A program made the translations under genes and the position numbers. A stretch of 64,000 bases of DNA, from positions 3,908,001 to 3,972,000 of the forward strand of contig NC_019904.1 in assembly GCF_000325705.1 (NCBI RefSeq), in the 5' to 3' direction. A model generated the notes under the pieces. The model saw only the letters and a list, made by a program, of their open reading frames with translations, searched no databases and was not told where the DNA came from. This document shows positions 33,830-42,925 of the stretch, piece by piece (position 1 is the stretch's first letter; every line of letters begins with the position of its first letter). This DNA is from Echinicola vietnamensis DSM 17526 (GTDB lineage Bacteria > Bacteroidota > Bacteroidia > Cytophagales > Cyclobacteriaceae).

Positions 33830-34807
33830 ATGCCGTTAATTAAAAATTCGACTTATCTTGGCCCGCCCAGACTGTATTTCAATGGTCATTTTGAAACCAT
33901 TTTGCCCAGTGTTTTCCGAAAAATCCAAGGGGTTACGTATCAGCGTGAGCGGATCGATACAGTAGATGGAGATTTTTTGGATTTGGATTGGAGTGAGGTG
34001 GGAAGTAAAAAGCTGCTTATCGTCTCCCACGGCCTGGAGGGAAATTCAGGGAGGCACTATGTCACGGGCTTGGTGAAATTATTTAACCAGCATCAGATAG
34101 ATGTATTGGCTTGGAATAACCGTTCGTGTAGCGGTGAAATGAACCTGCGGCCCGTTCTTTACCACCATGGCGCATCTGATGACCTTAAGGCGGTAGTCGA
34201 TCATGTGGTAAGCAATCGGGAATATGAAGGGATCTATTTGGCAGGCATAAGTATGGGAGGAGCACAAACCCTTAAATACCTGGGTGAGGAAGGGGCGATG
34301 TTGTCTTCTTCCATTAAAGGAGCAGCAGTGTACAGCACCCCTTGTAACCTTCCTGACAGCGCGGCTACGTTACGTTTGCCACGGAACGTTTTTTACAAAA
34401 ATAAATTCTTGGCTAAGCTGAAAGTAAAAATGGCCGAGAAGGCGAAACAATTTCCAGGAATTATCGATGAAGAGTTGCTTCAAAAAGTAAAGGATTTTGA
34501 TGTGTTTGATGATCATTTTACCGCCAAGTTGCATGGTTTTAAAGATGGCCAAGATTTTTACCATTCGGTCAGTCCAGACAATTGGATGCAGCAAATTACC
34601 ATCCCCACGTTAATCGTCAATGCGCTGAACGATCCCTTGTTAATGGATCGTTGCTATCCAGTGCAATTGGCTTCTCAGCATGATCAGGTTTATTTGGAAA
34701 TGCCCAAAAGAGGAGGGCACACGGGCTTTGCGGTCAGCGGACAGGAGTTTAGCTGGGTAGAGCGGCGTTTACTGCAGTTTTTGACGGTTCAGGATCCAGA
34801 TTCTTAG
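33830..34807 (+). CDS. YheT-family alpha/beta hydrolase
   Basis: A 325-residue hydrolase of the YheT/ABHD1-3 family. The oxyanion strand is SHGLEGNSGRHYVTGL, the nucleophile elbow is GISMGGAQTLKYLGEE, the acid is likely the Asp in NALNDPLLMDRCYP, and the His is in GGHTGFAVSG. The N-terminus PPRLYFNGHFETILPSVFRKI is the usual family opening. Members are esterases or lipases acting on acyl esters; the substrate is unknown. No signal peptide. It stands alone. Confidence 0.85.
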   Translation: MPLIKNSTYLGPPRLYFNGHFETILPSVFRKIQGVTYQRERIDTVDGDFLDLDWSEVGSKKLLIVSHGLEGNSGRHYVTGLVKLFNQHQIDVLAWNNRSCSGEMNLRPVLYHHGASDDLKAVVDHVVSNREYEGIYLAGISMGGAQTLKYLGEEGAMLSSSIKGAAVYSTPCNLPDSAATLRLPRNVFYKNKFLAKLKVKMAEKAKQFPGIIDEELLQKVKDFDVFDDHFTAKLHGFKDGQDFYHSVSPDNWMQQITIPTLIVNALNDPLLMDRCYPVQLASQHDQVYLEMPKRGGHTGFAVSGQEFSWVERRLLQFLTVQDPDS

Positions 34808-35075
34808 GTAAAGTAAGGTGAAAATATAGGCAGGATGAACCTAGGGAACGTTAAATATTTTTCCAAAGTCCTGTCAGACCATACGTTATTCCTAGCGAAA
34901 AGTCAGTATCCGAGGTGCTGCCCGAAACCTTTTGGGGTTTTGATAGTTTAGGCTATGAAATAGTTTTTAGCATGCTCCAAAAAGCTTATATTTAAATCTA
35001 ATGTAAGATAAGGGCTGTTTTTGCCCTGGGTATGGAAAGGCCGAGTAGTTTGACTAAGTATTAAATACGGAAAAT

Positions 35076-36584
35076 ATGCGTTATCTTTTTTATAATGTTA
35101 CCATTATCTTGGTGGTTTTGGTAGCCATTTTGACCTATTATTATGAACAATGGATTTGGGCTTTTGTGGTGATAGGTCCGTTGGCGATTATTGGGATTTA
35201 TAATCGCTTTCAGAAGCGTCATACTATTCTAAGGAACTTTCCGATTCTGGGCTATTTCCGGTATTTTTTTGAGATGATTTCTCCGGAGATTCAGCAGTAT
35301 TTTATTGAGCGGAGTACCGATGGCAAACCGTTCAGTAGAAACCACCGGGCCTTGGCTTACAGGAGGGCCAAAAACGTAAACGACACCCATCCTTTTGGGA
35401 CGCAACTTGAGATTTCTGGAGAGAGTTATGAGGCCATTCGCCATTCTATTTACGCCACCCCGCCGGTAAGTGAAATTCCACGGGTGATCGTGGGCAGTAA
35501 AGCCTGTAAAAAGCCTTACAGTGCTTCTATATTGAACGTATCTGCAATGAGCTTCGGCTCTTTGAGCAAAAATGCGATCATGGCCCTAAATCGAGGAGCT
35601 AAGAAAGGGCATTTCTATCATAATACAGGAGAAGGAGGGCTGTCACCTTACCACTTGGAAGGAGGAGGAGACTTGGTATGGCAGATAGGAACGGGCTACT
35701 TCGGCTGTCGTACCGAAGATGGAGATTTCGATCCGGACAAATTCAAGGAAAAAGCTGCACATGAGCAAGTCAAAATGATTGAAATTAAGATTTCCCAAGG
35801 GGCAAAACCGGGGCATGGTGGAGTGCTCCCAGGAGAGAAGAATACCCCGGAAATAGCCAAAATTCGGGGTGTAAAGCCTTATACGACCATTGTTTCACCG
35901 CCCAGTCATCGAAAGTTTTCAGACCCTGATGGGTTAATTAAATTTATCAGTGAGCTTAGGGAACTCAGTGGAGGGAAGCCGATCGGCTTTAAACTATGTG
36001 TGGGAAGAACCGAAGAGTTTATTGACCTTTGCTCGGCCATGAAGCGGAGTGGGGTAGTGCCCGATTTCATTACGGTGGATGGAGCAGAAGGAGGTACTGG
36101 AGCCGCTCCATTGGAATTTTCTGATTCAGTAGGGATCCCGCTGGAGCCTGCATTGATTTTTGTGAACAGGACGTTGGAGAAATTTGGCTTGCGCCAAGAA
36201 GTGAAAGTAATCGCGAGTGGAAAGGTGTTGACGGCCTTTTCAATTTTAAGGATGCGGGCTTTGGGAGCCGACATGTGTAATTCTGCACGGGCCTTTATGT
36301 TTACGGTAGGATGCATCCAAGCCCTTCGCTGCAATACCAATGATTGTCCCACGGGTGTGGCCACACAAAATAAAATGTTGGTAAAAGGCTTAGTGGTGGA
36401 GGACAAAGCCGAAAGGGTGTTTAATTTCCATCACAATACCATGCACGCTGTACTTGAATTGTTAGGGGCCTGCGGTGTCACACATACCAATGAAATTGAT
36501 ATCAGCATGTTTGTGAAGGGGGACGAAATGGTTGCCTTGACCAATAAGTATTTCCCTGATTCTGTGTTGAATAGGGTGGATTGA
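35076..36584 (+). CDS. FMN-binding glutamate synthase family protein
   Basis: A 502-residue protein. Two N-terminal helices (YNVTIILVVLVAILTYYY; WIWAFVVIGPLAIIGIY) anchor it in the membrane. The rest is a glutamate synthase central/FMN barrel: LNVSAMSFGSLSKNAIMALN, GEGGLSPYHLEGGGDLVWQ, KISQGAKPGHGGVLPG, TVDGAEGGTGAAP and the cysteine segment CNSARAFMFTVGCIQALRCNTNDCPTGVATQ, which binds the 3Fe-4S cluster in true synthases. There is no glutaminase domain, so it is not GltB. Its substrate is unknown. An IS- or phage-free, isolated gene. Confidence 0.88.
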   Translation: MRYLFYNVTIILVVLVAILTYYYEQWIWAFVVIGPLAIIGIYNRFQKRHTILRNFPILGYFRYFFEMISPEIQQYFIERSTDGKPFSRNHRALAYRRAKNVNDTHPFGTQLEISGESYEAIRHSIYATPPVSEIPRVIVGSKACKKPYSASILNVSAMSFGSLSKNAIMALNRGAKKGHFYHNTGEGGLSPYHLEGGGDLVWQIGTGYFGCRTEDGDFDPDKFKEKAAHEQVKMIEIKISQGAKPGHGGVLPGEKNTPEIAKIRGVKPYTTIVSPPSHRKFSDPDGLIKFISELRELSGGKPIGFKLCVGRTEEFIDLCSAMKRSGVVPDFITVDGAEGGTGAAPLEFSDSVGIPLEPALIFVNRTLEKFGLRQEVKVIASGKVLTAFSILRMRALGADMCNSARAFMFTVGCIQALRCNTNDCPTGVATQNKMLVKGLVVEDKAERVFNFHHNTMHAVLELLGACGVTHTNEIDISMFVKGDEMVALTNKYFPDSVLNRVD

Positions 36585-36718
36585 AGGCTGCCTTTTTGAC
36601 TATCAACTGATCAAATTCCAGTTCAAAGAAGGGGCTAGGTAAGGTGTTTCGCCTGTAAAGTAGCGTACACCTGGCATGCATTATGCCCAATTTGGCCATA
36701 ACCGTGGATTTGTTCCCT

Positions 36719-37168
36719 TTATTTTAAATGATGGATCAATTTACCGAGGTGGGCATAGAGGGCTTTCATTTCGTCCAGATTCAAGATATCTACATTCTTC
36801 ATGATTTCGGTGGGGATACAAACGGCTTTTTCCCTCATGGTTTGGCCTTTTTCAGTTAAAGAGACAAAAACCTTTCGCTCATCTTCCCTGTCACGTTCCC
36901 TTTTAAGGATGTTTTTTTCTTCTAATCTTTTTAAAAGCGGTGTAAGCGTATTGGATTCCAACATCAATGCATGGGAAATCTGACTGACCGTAAGGTGGTC
37001 ATTTTCCCAAAGTACCAGCAAGACCAAATATTGGGGATAGGTCAGGTCTAGTTTGCTCAAATGGGGCTGATAGGCTTTAATCATTAGCCGCGAAGCGGCA
37101 TATAGGGGAAAGCACAGTTGATTTTCAAGCCGTAAGGTTTCGTAGTCTTCGTTTTTTGTCATGATCAT
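36719..37168 (-). CDS. ohrR: OhrR-type MarR regulator
   Basis: A 149-residue MarR-family winged-helix repressor. The N-terminal LENQLCFPLYAASRL contains Cys19 at the position of the OhrR peroxide-sensing cysteine. The wing region is REDERKVFVSLTEKG and the recognition region LMLESNTLTPLLKRLEEKNILKR. It sits downstream of doxX and ohr on the same strand, so it is very likely the peroxide-responsive repressor of ohr. Oxidation of Cys19 by organic hydroperoxides would release DNA. The perfect dyad at 38271-38290 is the probable operator. Confidence 0.85.
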   Translation of the reverse strand: MIMTKNEDYETLRLENQLCFPLYAASRLMIKAYQPHLSKLDLTYPQYLVLLVLWENDHLTVSQISHALMLESNTLTPLLKRLEEKNILKRERDREDERKVFVSLTEKGQTMREKAVCIPTEIMKNVDILNLDEMKALYAHLGKLIHHLK

Positions 37169-37280
37169 GTTGTCGTTTATTCCAAGTTCACCACGGATAT
37201 TCTAAATCAGCTCCATGCCGGTATTCCATAGAGAAATCCCAAAGCATCAAAGCCGATTAGGTGAATGTTTGGACAAGATG

Positions 37281-37721
37281 TCAACCCAAATTACGATAGT
37301 TTTTATGCTTAATCCAATATTGATAAGCTCCACTGCTCCACATTGCCCAAGCGATCAACACGGGCTGGAAGAATAGCCTGACCAGCCTTTTGGTATCCGT
37401 GTCCAGGCCAAAGGCATCAATGCCATTGATGTATTGCGCGATATTTCCCGGAAAGACCAGCACAAAGAACAAGGCCAGCGCCAAGCCAGTATATACCCTG
37501 TATTTGGTGCCTATGACCATGGCAAGCCCCAACAGGATTTCAACAACTCCAGAAGCCAGCACGATAAAGTCTTTGGAGAAGGGAGTCCAATCAGGAACTT
37601 GTGCTTGGAATTCTGCCCTTAAAAAGGTCATGTGCCCCACACCTGCAAAGAGCATGTTCAGGCCTAACAAAATGCGGAATATTTGTTGTAGCAAGGATGT
37701 TTTGGAAGGGTTGGTTGTCAT
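37281..37721 (-). CDS. DoxX family membrane protein
   Basis: A DoxX-like protein of about 146 residues when started at the ATG at 37721 (MTTNPSKTSLLQQ), with four membrane helices: FRILLGLNMLFAGVGHM, DFIVLASGVVEILLGLAMVIG, YTGLALALFFVLVFPGNIA and VRLFFQPVLIAWAMWSSGAYQ. The upstream 18 in-frame residues look untranslated. DoxX proteins are linked to redox homeostasis in several bacteria. Lying between ohr and ohrR, it is probably induced by organic peroxides too, which is an inference from position. Confidence 0.8.
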   Translation of the reverse strand: MTTNPSKTSLLQQIFRILLGLNMLFAGVGHMTFLRAEFQAQVPDWTPFSKDFIVLASGVVEILLGLAMVIGTKYRVYTGLALALFFVLVFPGNIAQYINGIDAFGLDTDTKRLVRLFFQPVLIAWAMWSSGAYQYWIKHKNYRNLG

Positions 37722-37808
37722 GATTTCGAATGTTGGGTTGGAGAATCTGTGATTTAAAGGCATCCATGAAGCCAATTGATTGGCTTCATGGATCTAAATG
37801 GTAATTGA

Positions 37809-38231
37809 TTAGGCTTCTGCCTTGACCGTAATGGCTACATTCACATTACCTTTTACGGCATTGGAATATGGACAGGTGGCGTGGGCAGTGTTTACGATGT
37901 CCTCTGCGGTGGCTTGGTCCGCACCTTTAATGGAGACCTCAAGCGATACAGTCAATTCGTAACGCTTATCATCTGTCATTGCCAATCCCACTGTAGCGGT
38001 AGTTTGGGATTGTATTTTCGCTTTTTTCATGGAAGCGACGTGGATTACGGCATTGTCAAAACAGGCTGAATATCCTGCAGCAAAAAGCTGTTCTGGATTG
38101 GTGAATTCACCGCCTTTGCCTCCCATTCCGGTAGGTACCTTGACGTCAAAATCCAAAATTCCATCTTCACTTTTTACATGGCCATTTCTACCACCTACTG
38201 CTGTTGCGCGTGTTTCAAATATAGTTTTCAT
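37809..38231 (-). CDS. ohr: organic hydroperoxide resistance protein Ohr
   Basis: A 140-residue OsmC/Ohr thiol peroxidase. The peroxidatic cysteine is in FAAGYSACFDNAVIHVA (near residue 57) and the resolving cysteine in NTAHATCPYSNAVKGN (near residue 121), the usual Ohr pair. The opening ETRATAVGGRNGHVKSEDG carries the conserved Arg region. It reduces organic hydroperoxides to alcohols using lipoylated proteins as donor in characterised homologues. It is the first gene of an ohr-doxX-ohrR cluster and starts 39 bp downstream of the palindrome at 38271-38290. Confidence 0.93.
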   Translation of the reverse strand: MKTIFETRATAVGGRNGHVKSEDGILDFDVKVPTGMGGKGGEFTNPEQLFAAGYSACFDNAVIHVASMKKAKIQSQTTATVGLAMTDDKRYELTVSLEVSIKGADQATAEDIVNTAHATCPYSNAVKGNVNVAITVKAEA

Positions 38232-38270
38232 ACGAATAAAATTTAATGGTATTTAATTTATCTCTAGCGA

Positions 38271-38290
38271 TTATATCGTAAACGATATAA
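38271..38290. promoter_or_regulatory. perfect dyad TTATATCG-TAAA-CGATATAA, probable OhrR operator
   Basis: An 8-bp perfect inverted repeat with a 4-bp spacer, 40-59 bp upstream of the ohr start and inside its promoter region. Size and symmetry suit a MarR-family dimer. The ohrR gene is two genes downstream. Confidence 0.6.
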
Positions 38291-38326
38291 ATTGGTGAAA
38301 AGTTTAATAATCCGTACACTTTTTTA

Positions 38327-40006
38327 TTAATCAATTGGTAGTCTGACGAATACCATCTCTCCTTTGCCGTCTTTTCCTTCCACTACAGGAGTAAAAATCA
38401 AGGTCTGCTTATTGAGTTTTAGGATTTTGGCTTGTCGGCTATAGGGTCTGTCGATCTCTTTTAAAGTCAAGTAGGTACCGTTAAGGTTATAGATGGCTTT
38501 TCTGTGGACTACTTTTCCTGATTCAATATCAGTGTAGATCAAGCTATCGTTGGACACAAAATGATAAACCGTATTGTCTAATTGTTGATCGATGCGATCA
38601 GTCATCTCTTTCTTAGTGTTTTCCGGCATTTGCTGAAACGCAGGAGAACTTAGGATCAATTCTATGGTATCGTAACTTTTGAGCTTCCACTTGCCGATCA
38701 GTTGGCTGGTATCCACCTCCTGTGCCGTTAAAGAATGGCAACAAGAAAAAACGACTATAAGTAAGGAAATTTGAAGGAGGTTTTTCATGGTTTGTAGCTT
38801 TTTCTTTCTCAGGAAACGATAGAATGAAAGGGAGATCACCACCGCAATTAATCCCTGTATCAATATCGTGGTGGAACTGCCGATTTGATTGGAAACTAAC
38901 CCGACCAGTAAACTTCCTACAGGCATCATTCCAAAGAGTGCCATGGCATAAAGACTGATGAGTTGCCCTCTTTTTTCTTCACTGGATGCGGTTTGCACGA
39001 TGGTCAGGCAGATGGTAGATTGGGTGAGTCCTGTAAAGCCCGTGATGACTGCCAGAAATAAAGCCAAGGGCAGCAATTTGGTGACAGAAAAGAGCATGAG
39101 GCAACCGCCTAAAACCGCAGCATTGATGATTAGTATTCGCGATTTTTTGGTTTCAGGAGCCAAGGAGGCCAAAAACAAGGTGCCCAAAAATGCACCTAAA
39201 CCAATGCTGCTGACCATAAACCCATAGGTCTGTGCGTTTCCCTGAAATACAGCTTTTGCAAATTCCGGCAACAGGGTGTTGTAAGGGATCACCAGCAAGC
39301 TTATGATGGCGATGTACAGCATGGTCGGGGCCAGGACGGAATGATGCTTTAAATAGTGGAGGGTATCCCTAATTTCAGATAGGTTGCTTTGTTTTTTTGC
39401 CTTTTTGGGTTGTGGTTTTAGGCGGAGAAAGAAGAGAGAAACAATTACCGCTAAATAGCTCAAGGCATTAAGAGAAAAGCAAATGCCGGCACCAAAGCTG
39501 CTCAACACTAACCCTGCTATGGCCGGGCCGATGAGGCGTGCTAAATTTACCACTGAGGAATTAAGGGCTACCGCATTGGATAAGTCGGCAGGATCAGTGA
39601 GCAGCTCGTTCACCAGGGACTGTCTGGCAGGAATGTCAAAAGCATTGATGATTCCCAGAAGGGTGATCAGTGAAAGGATATGCCAGATGGCTGTATCACC
39701 TCCCAGCACGATAATGGCCAAAATAGCCGCTTGGACAAAGGAGGCTACCTGAGTGATCATCACGATTTTTAGCCGAGGGTATTTGTCCGATAAAATGCCG
39801 CCATATAGCGAAAAGAGGAAAGAAGGAAATTGCGATACAAAAGCCGTGAGCCCTAACATAAAGGTGGAATGGGTCATATCATAAACCACCCAGCTAACGG
39901 CTGTTCTTTCCATCCATGTCCCGACCCGGGAAATGGCCTGTCCAGTAATAAATATCCTGTAGTTTGAGGATTGAAGGGCCCTAAAGGTATTTTGAACTTT
40001 ACCCAT
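38327..40006 (-). CDS. MFS transporter fused to a C-terminal lipocalin-like domain
   Basis: A 559-residue protein. Residues 1-406 are a complete MFS_3 (EntS-like) transporter: twelve helices, SRVGTWMERTAVSWVVYD in the first loop and GGILSDKYPRLK as motif A. Directly afterwards comes MKNLLQISLLIVVFSCCHSLTAQ, which looks like an independent signal peptide, and then 130 residues of lipocalin-like character (LIGKWKLKSYDTIEL ... GKVVHRKAIYNLNGTYLTL). The internal ATG lies at 38786-38788. Either the stop between two ancestral genes was lost, giving a 13-helix protein with a periplasmic lipocalin domain, or the second gene is still translated from its own ATG. The isochorismatase-like gene ends 6 bp upstream, so they share a transcript. 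Confidence 0.75.
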   Translation of the reverse strand: MGKVQNTFRALQSSNYRIFITGQAISRVGTWMERTAVSWVVYDMTHSTFMLGLTAFVSQFPSFLFSLYGGILSDKYPRLKIVMITQVASFVQAAILAIIVLGGDTAIWHILSLITLLGIINAFDIPARQSLVNELLTDPADLSNAVALNSSVVNLARLIGPAIAGLVLSSFGAGICFSLNALSYLAVIVSLFFLRLKPQPKKAKKQSNLSEIRDTLHYLKHHSVLAPTMLYIAIISLLVIPYNTLLPEFAKAVFQGNAQTYGFMVSSIGLGAFLGTLFLASLAPETKKSRILIINAAVLGGCLMLFSVTKLLPLALFLAVITGFTGLTQSTICLTIVQTASSEEKRGQLISLYAMALFGMMPVGSLLVGLVSNQIGSSTTILIQGLIAVVISLSFYRFLRKKKLQTMKNLLQISLLIVVFSCCHSLTAQEVDTSQLIGKWKLKSYDTIELILSSPAFQQMPENTKKEMTDRIDQQLDNTVYHFVSNDSLIYTDIESGKVVHRKAIYNLNGTYLTLKEIDRPYSRQAKILKLNKQTLIFTPVVEGKDGKGEMVFVRLPID

Positions 40007-40012
40007 ATGTGA

Positions 40013-40573
40013 TCAGTCCACCCATTCTTTGGTGGTCATGATATTGCCTCTCCCGGGAAACAGTTTCCCCATGACCACATGATGAAGATCTTTATCTTTA
40101 TCTTGGCAGGCATCAGCAATGACGGTGAGCTCGTAATCTTTGTCCATGGCTTCTAGAAAGGTACACAGTACTACGCCGCTGGTAGCCACACCGGAAAGGA
40201 TCAAATGATCAATGTCCAAGGACCGCAATATCATGTCAAGGTCGCTCCCCGAAAACGCACTGATCCGTTTTTTGGTCACCACGATGTCTCCCGGAAAGGG
40301 AAGGATGGACGGATGAATTTGGCTGATTTCTTCAGGTGAAATTGTGCTAAGGTGTTTTTTAAAGCTCGAAAAAGATTTGTTTTTGGGGCTTATTTCTGGA
40401 AAGCTGTCCCGAAATCCCAGCCGAACGTAGATTACTTGGATTTTTTCTTCTCGCGCTTTTTTAAGGCATTTGGCGACATTATGCAAAGTGCTTTCGTGGT
40501 TGGGTAGGAAGTTTAGGATGACAGATTGCATGTCCATTACCAGAAGGGCGGTGGAAGGGGATAGTTTAGTCAT
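40013..40573 (-). CDS. isochorismatase-like protein without the canonical cysteine
   Basis: A 186-residue cysteine-hydrolase fold protein. The Asp of the triad is D14 in LLVMDMQSVIL, and the Lys is in VVTKKRISAF. The third residue should be Cys in a G-x-x-T-x-x-C-V motif, but here the sequence is GVATSGVVLCTFLEA with Val in its place and a Cys three positions later. I recall a subgroup with GVATSGVVLST, so this is a natural variant rather than a mutation. Catalysis by the usual nicotinamidase/isochorismatase mechanism is doubtful. It precedes the MFS-lipocalin gene by 6 bp. Confidence 0.8.
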   Translation of the reverse strand: MTKLSPSTALLVMDMQSVILNFLPNHESTLHNVAKCLKKAREEKIQVIYVRLGFRDSFPEISPKNKSFSSFKKHLSTISPEEISQIHPSILPFPGDIVVTKKRISAFSGSDLDMILRSLDIDHLILSGVATSGVVLCTFLEAMDKDYELTVIADACQDKDKDLHHVVMGKLFPGRGNIMTTKEWVD

Positions 40574-40722
40574 GAATGGAAGTATTGATGTTATTTGTTA
40601 GGAAAATGTATACGTAAAATATACTGATTTTAAGTAAAAATATCAATTACTCGTGTCTTAAGTGTTCAAACTTATAAATTATAATATTAAATAGTTTTCA
40701 TGTGGGGTGTTTTTTTTCGGAA

Positions 40723-41727
40723 TTATGGTTTTAGAAAAGCAAGTAGTGGAGAGATAAAACGTTCAAAACGCTCAATATGGGGTAAATGCCCGGTGTCTTT
40801 GATTTCGACCAATTGGGCATTGGGAATCTTTTCTTGGGTTTTCTTTCCCAATTCATCATACCTTCCCATGGTGGCCCGGACTTCTTCCGAAACCAGTGGT
40901 TTGCCCAAAGCTGTACGGTCTCGGGTCCCGATGATCAAAAGGGTAGGAACCGTGATGTTTTCGAATTCATAGACTACTGGCTGAGTGAAAATCATGTCAT
41001 AGGTGAGGGCTGCATTCCATGCGATGGTTTTGTAGTCGGAATTAAACGTCCAACCTGCCAATAAATTCACCCATTCATCATAAGCGGGTTCCCATTGGTT
41101 ATCATAATAGTTTTCCAATTGGTATTTTTTGATGGCGTCATAGTCTTTTTTGAGTTCGTTTTGGTACCACCATTCCACAGGCTTGTAGGGTACTTTGAGC
41201 TTCCAGTCTTCCAGGCCGATGGGATTTTCCAAGATGAGCTTTTCTGTTATTTCAGGGTACATCAAGGCAAATCTCGTCGCCAACATTCCCCCCATGGAGT
41301 GCCCGAGCACAGCCGTTTGGTTTACGCCGATTTTATCCAGCACTGCTTTGGTGTTCTGGGCCAATTGCTGGAAGGTATAGTGAAAATGATCCGGTTTGGA
41401 TGATTTCCCAAACCCGATTTGATCGGGAATGATCACCCTGAATCCTTCTTGGACAAGTGCTTCTATTGTGGTTTCCCAATAGGCACCATTGAAATTCTTA
41501 CCGTGTAGCAGCATGATGTTTTTGCCATTATAGTTGTCCGGCATTACATCCATATAGGCCATGTGAAGGGTTTGTTCCTGCACGCTCAGGTCAATCGTAT
41601 GCACCTCATACGGGTATTGATAGTTGGATAGCTCAATGTCCAGCCACTTTAAATCCGGGCTTTGACTGTAGCCATGGATGGTGCTACCCAGAAGGAAGGT
41701 TAATGCAAAAATTAATGTCGTCTTCAT
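40723..41727 (-). CDS. exported alpha/beta hydrolase
   Basis: A 334-residue alpha/beta hydrolase with a signal peptide (LIFALTFLLGSTIHGYS). The oxyanion region is NIMLLHGKNFNGAYWE, the nucleophile elbow GHSMGGMLATRFALMYP, the acid likely the Asp in LIIGTRDRTALGKP and the His in DTGHLPHIERFERF. The family includes esterases, epoxide hydrolases and haloalkane dehalogenases; the sequence does not show which. It acts outside the cytoplasm. It lies 149 bp upstream (transcriptionally) of the isochorismatase-like gene. Confidence 0.85.
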   Translation of the reverse strand: MKTTLIFALTFLLGSTIHGYSQSPDLKWLDIELSNYQYPYEVHTIDLSVQEQTLHMAYMDVMPDNYNGKNIMLLHGKNFNGAYWETTIEALVQEGFRVIIPDQIGFGKSSKPDHFHYTFQQLAQNTKAVLDKIGVNQTAVLGHSMGGMLATRFALMYPEITEKLILENPIGLEDWKLKVPYKPVEWWYQNELKKDYDAIKKYQLENYYDNQWEPAYDEWVNLLAGWTFNSDYKTIAWNAALTYDMIFTQPVVYEFENITVPTLLIIGTRDRTALGKPLVSEEVRATMGRYDELGKKTQEKIPNAQLVEIKDTGHLPHIERFERFISPLLAFLKP

Positions 41728-41941
41728 ATTGGTATCCTTAAGAATTTATTGGTTTTAATTACCGGTTACCAACGGGTTTATCTGCCGTGTAAAAGTAGTT
41801 GTCAATTGATCAGTTACTTGATTCCTCTGTTCTCTCAACGATCATTCAGAGGATTCCGTTTACACCCAAGCCATTTTTTCATGGATTAATTGGGGATTAC
41901 ACGGAATTTAAAGATCATGGTTGTGGAGGCAGGGGATAGGG

Positions 41942-42763
41942 TCAAGAAATTGATTCCAAAAATGCATTAACTTGGTTTTTGTACCATCCTCCAAATCCCA
42001 AGGTTTCGTATTGGTATTGAAAGCCTTGAAGATGCTCTGCCTGATATTGAATTATTTGGCATTTTTCGCCAAGTTTTTCTTTTAAGTTTACAGCATCTTG
42101 ATAGGTGGTGATGGTATCCTCTGAAGCTGCAAGAATTAGTACAGGAACATCCATGTTTTGGAGAGAGGCCCGATAATTCTCTGCAGGCTCCGGAAGTATT
42201 AAGGTCTTGTTTTTGGCTTGATACCTGTCAATGATAAGCGAGGTGTCTGTAACATAGCCTTCACCAATAATAAAGTCGATTTTTTCATGAATTAAGGGGT
42301 ATGCTTTAGCCGTAATGATGGTGCCCATTGACATGCCCCAGAGCCCAATTTTTTTTCCTTCAAACTTATGGGATATCTCATTTACCACGGCGGTTAAGTC
42401 CGTGACAAATTCTAAATAATAGAGAGCGTTACGGTCAATGTTAAAATCATCGCTTTTTCCGAAGCCACGATAGTCAAAAGTGACCACGGTGTAGCCTGAC
42501 TTTGCCATGATCCCAGCATAATAAACGAAGTAGGACATATTACCCGCATCAGGGTAAGCGAGGACTAGGACCGTGTTCTTGGTTTTGGACTTATCTGCTT
42601 CATAGATCCAAGTGTTGAGGTTAATGCCATTTTCAGTGGTAATGATAAGCTCTTCATAAGACAAGTTGACCGAATCTGGGGTAAGGATATATTCATGGTC
42701 GGGGTCTATGGCATAGAGAGTGTGTGTTAGAAAAAAAAGAAAAATTAAACAGGAGATTTTCAT
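41942..42763 (-). CDS. exported alpha/beta hydrolase (DUF-type, BAAT/BD-FAE-like)
   Basis: A 273-residue hydrolase with a short signal peptide (ISCLIFLFFLTHTLYA). Typical marks: VLVLAYPDAGNMSYFVYYAGIMAKSGYTVVTFDYRGFGKSD, the nucleophile elbow GLWGMSMGTIITAKAYP, and an acid in LILAASEDTITTYQD. The last catalytic His is probably in QYQAEHLQGF. Substrate unknown. Separated from the previous hydrolase by 214 bp without a visible gene. Confidence 0.8.
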   Translation of the reverse strand: MKISCLIFLFFLTHTLYAIDPDHEYILTPDSVNLSYEELIITTENGINLNTWIYEADKSKTKNTVLVLAYPDAGNMSYFVYYAGIMAKSGYTVVTFDYRGFGKSDDFNIDRNALYYLEFVTDLTAVVNEISHKFEGKKIGLWGMSMGTIITAKAYPLIHEKIDFIIGEGYVTDTSLIIDRYQAKNKTLILPEPAENYRASLQNMDVPVLILAASEDTITTYQDAVNLKEKLGEKCQIIQYQAEHLQGFQYQYETLGFGGWYKNQVNAFLESIS

Positions 42764-42874
42764 GTTCGATTTGTTTATATGAAAGAAGTAAATAACAAAA
42801 TATGGGCATAAAAATCAATAAAAGAAAAACAAGGTGGATAATTGCGTTTTACGAGTTGCCTTTGTGACATTTCA

Positions 42875-42925
42875 TTGTTCCGATAAACAAAGAAATTTAT
42901 CCCCCCCTGGAATATTGCTTGATCT
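42875..42925. repeat. repeat modules shared with 56.9 kb
   Basis: TTGTTCCGATAAACAAAGAAATT at 42876-42898 is followed by CCCCCCTGGAATATTGCTTGATC. The first phrase recurs as its reverse complement at 56914-56936 with one difference in 23, and the second recurs in direct orientation at 56870-56896. The modules are therefore in a different order and orientation in the two places. Confidence 0.65.
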
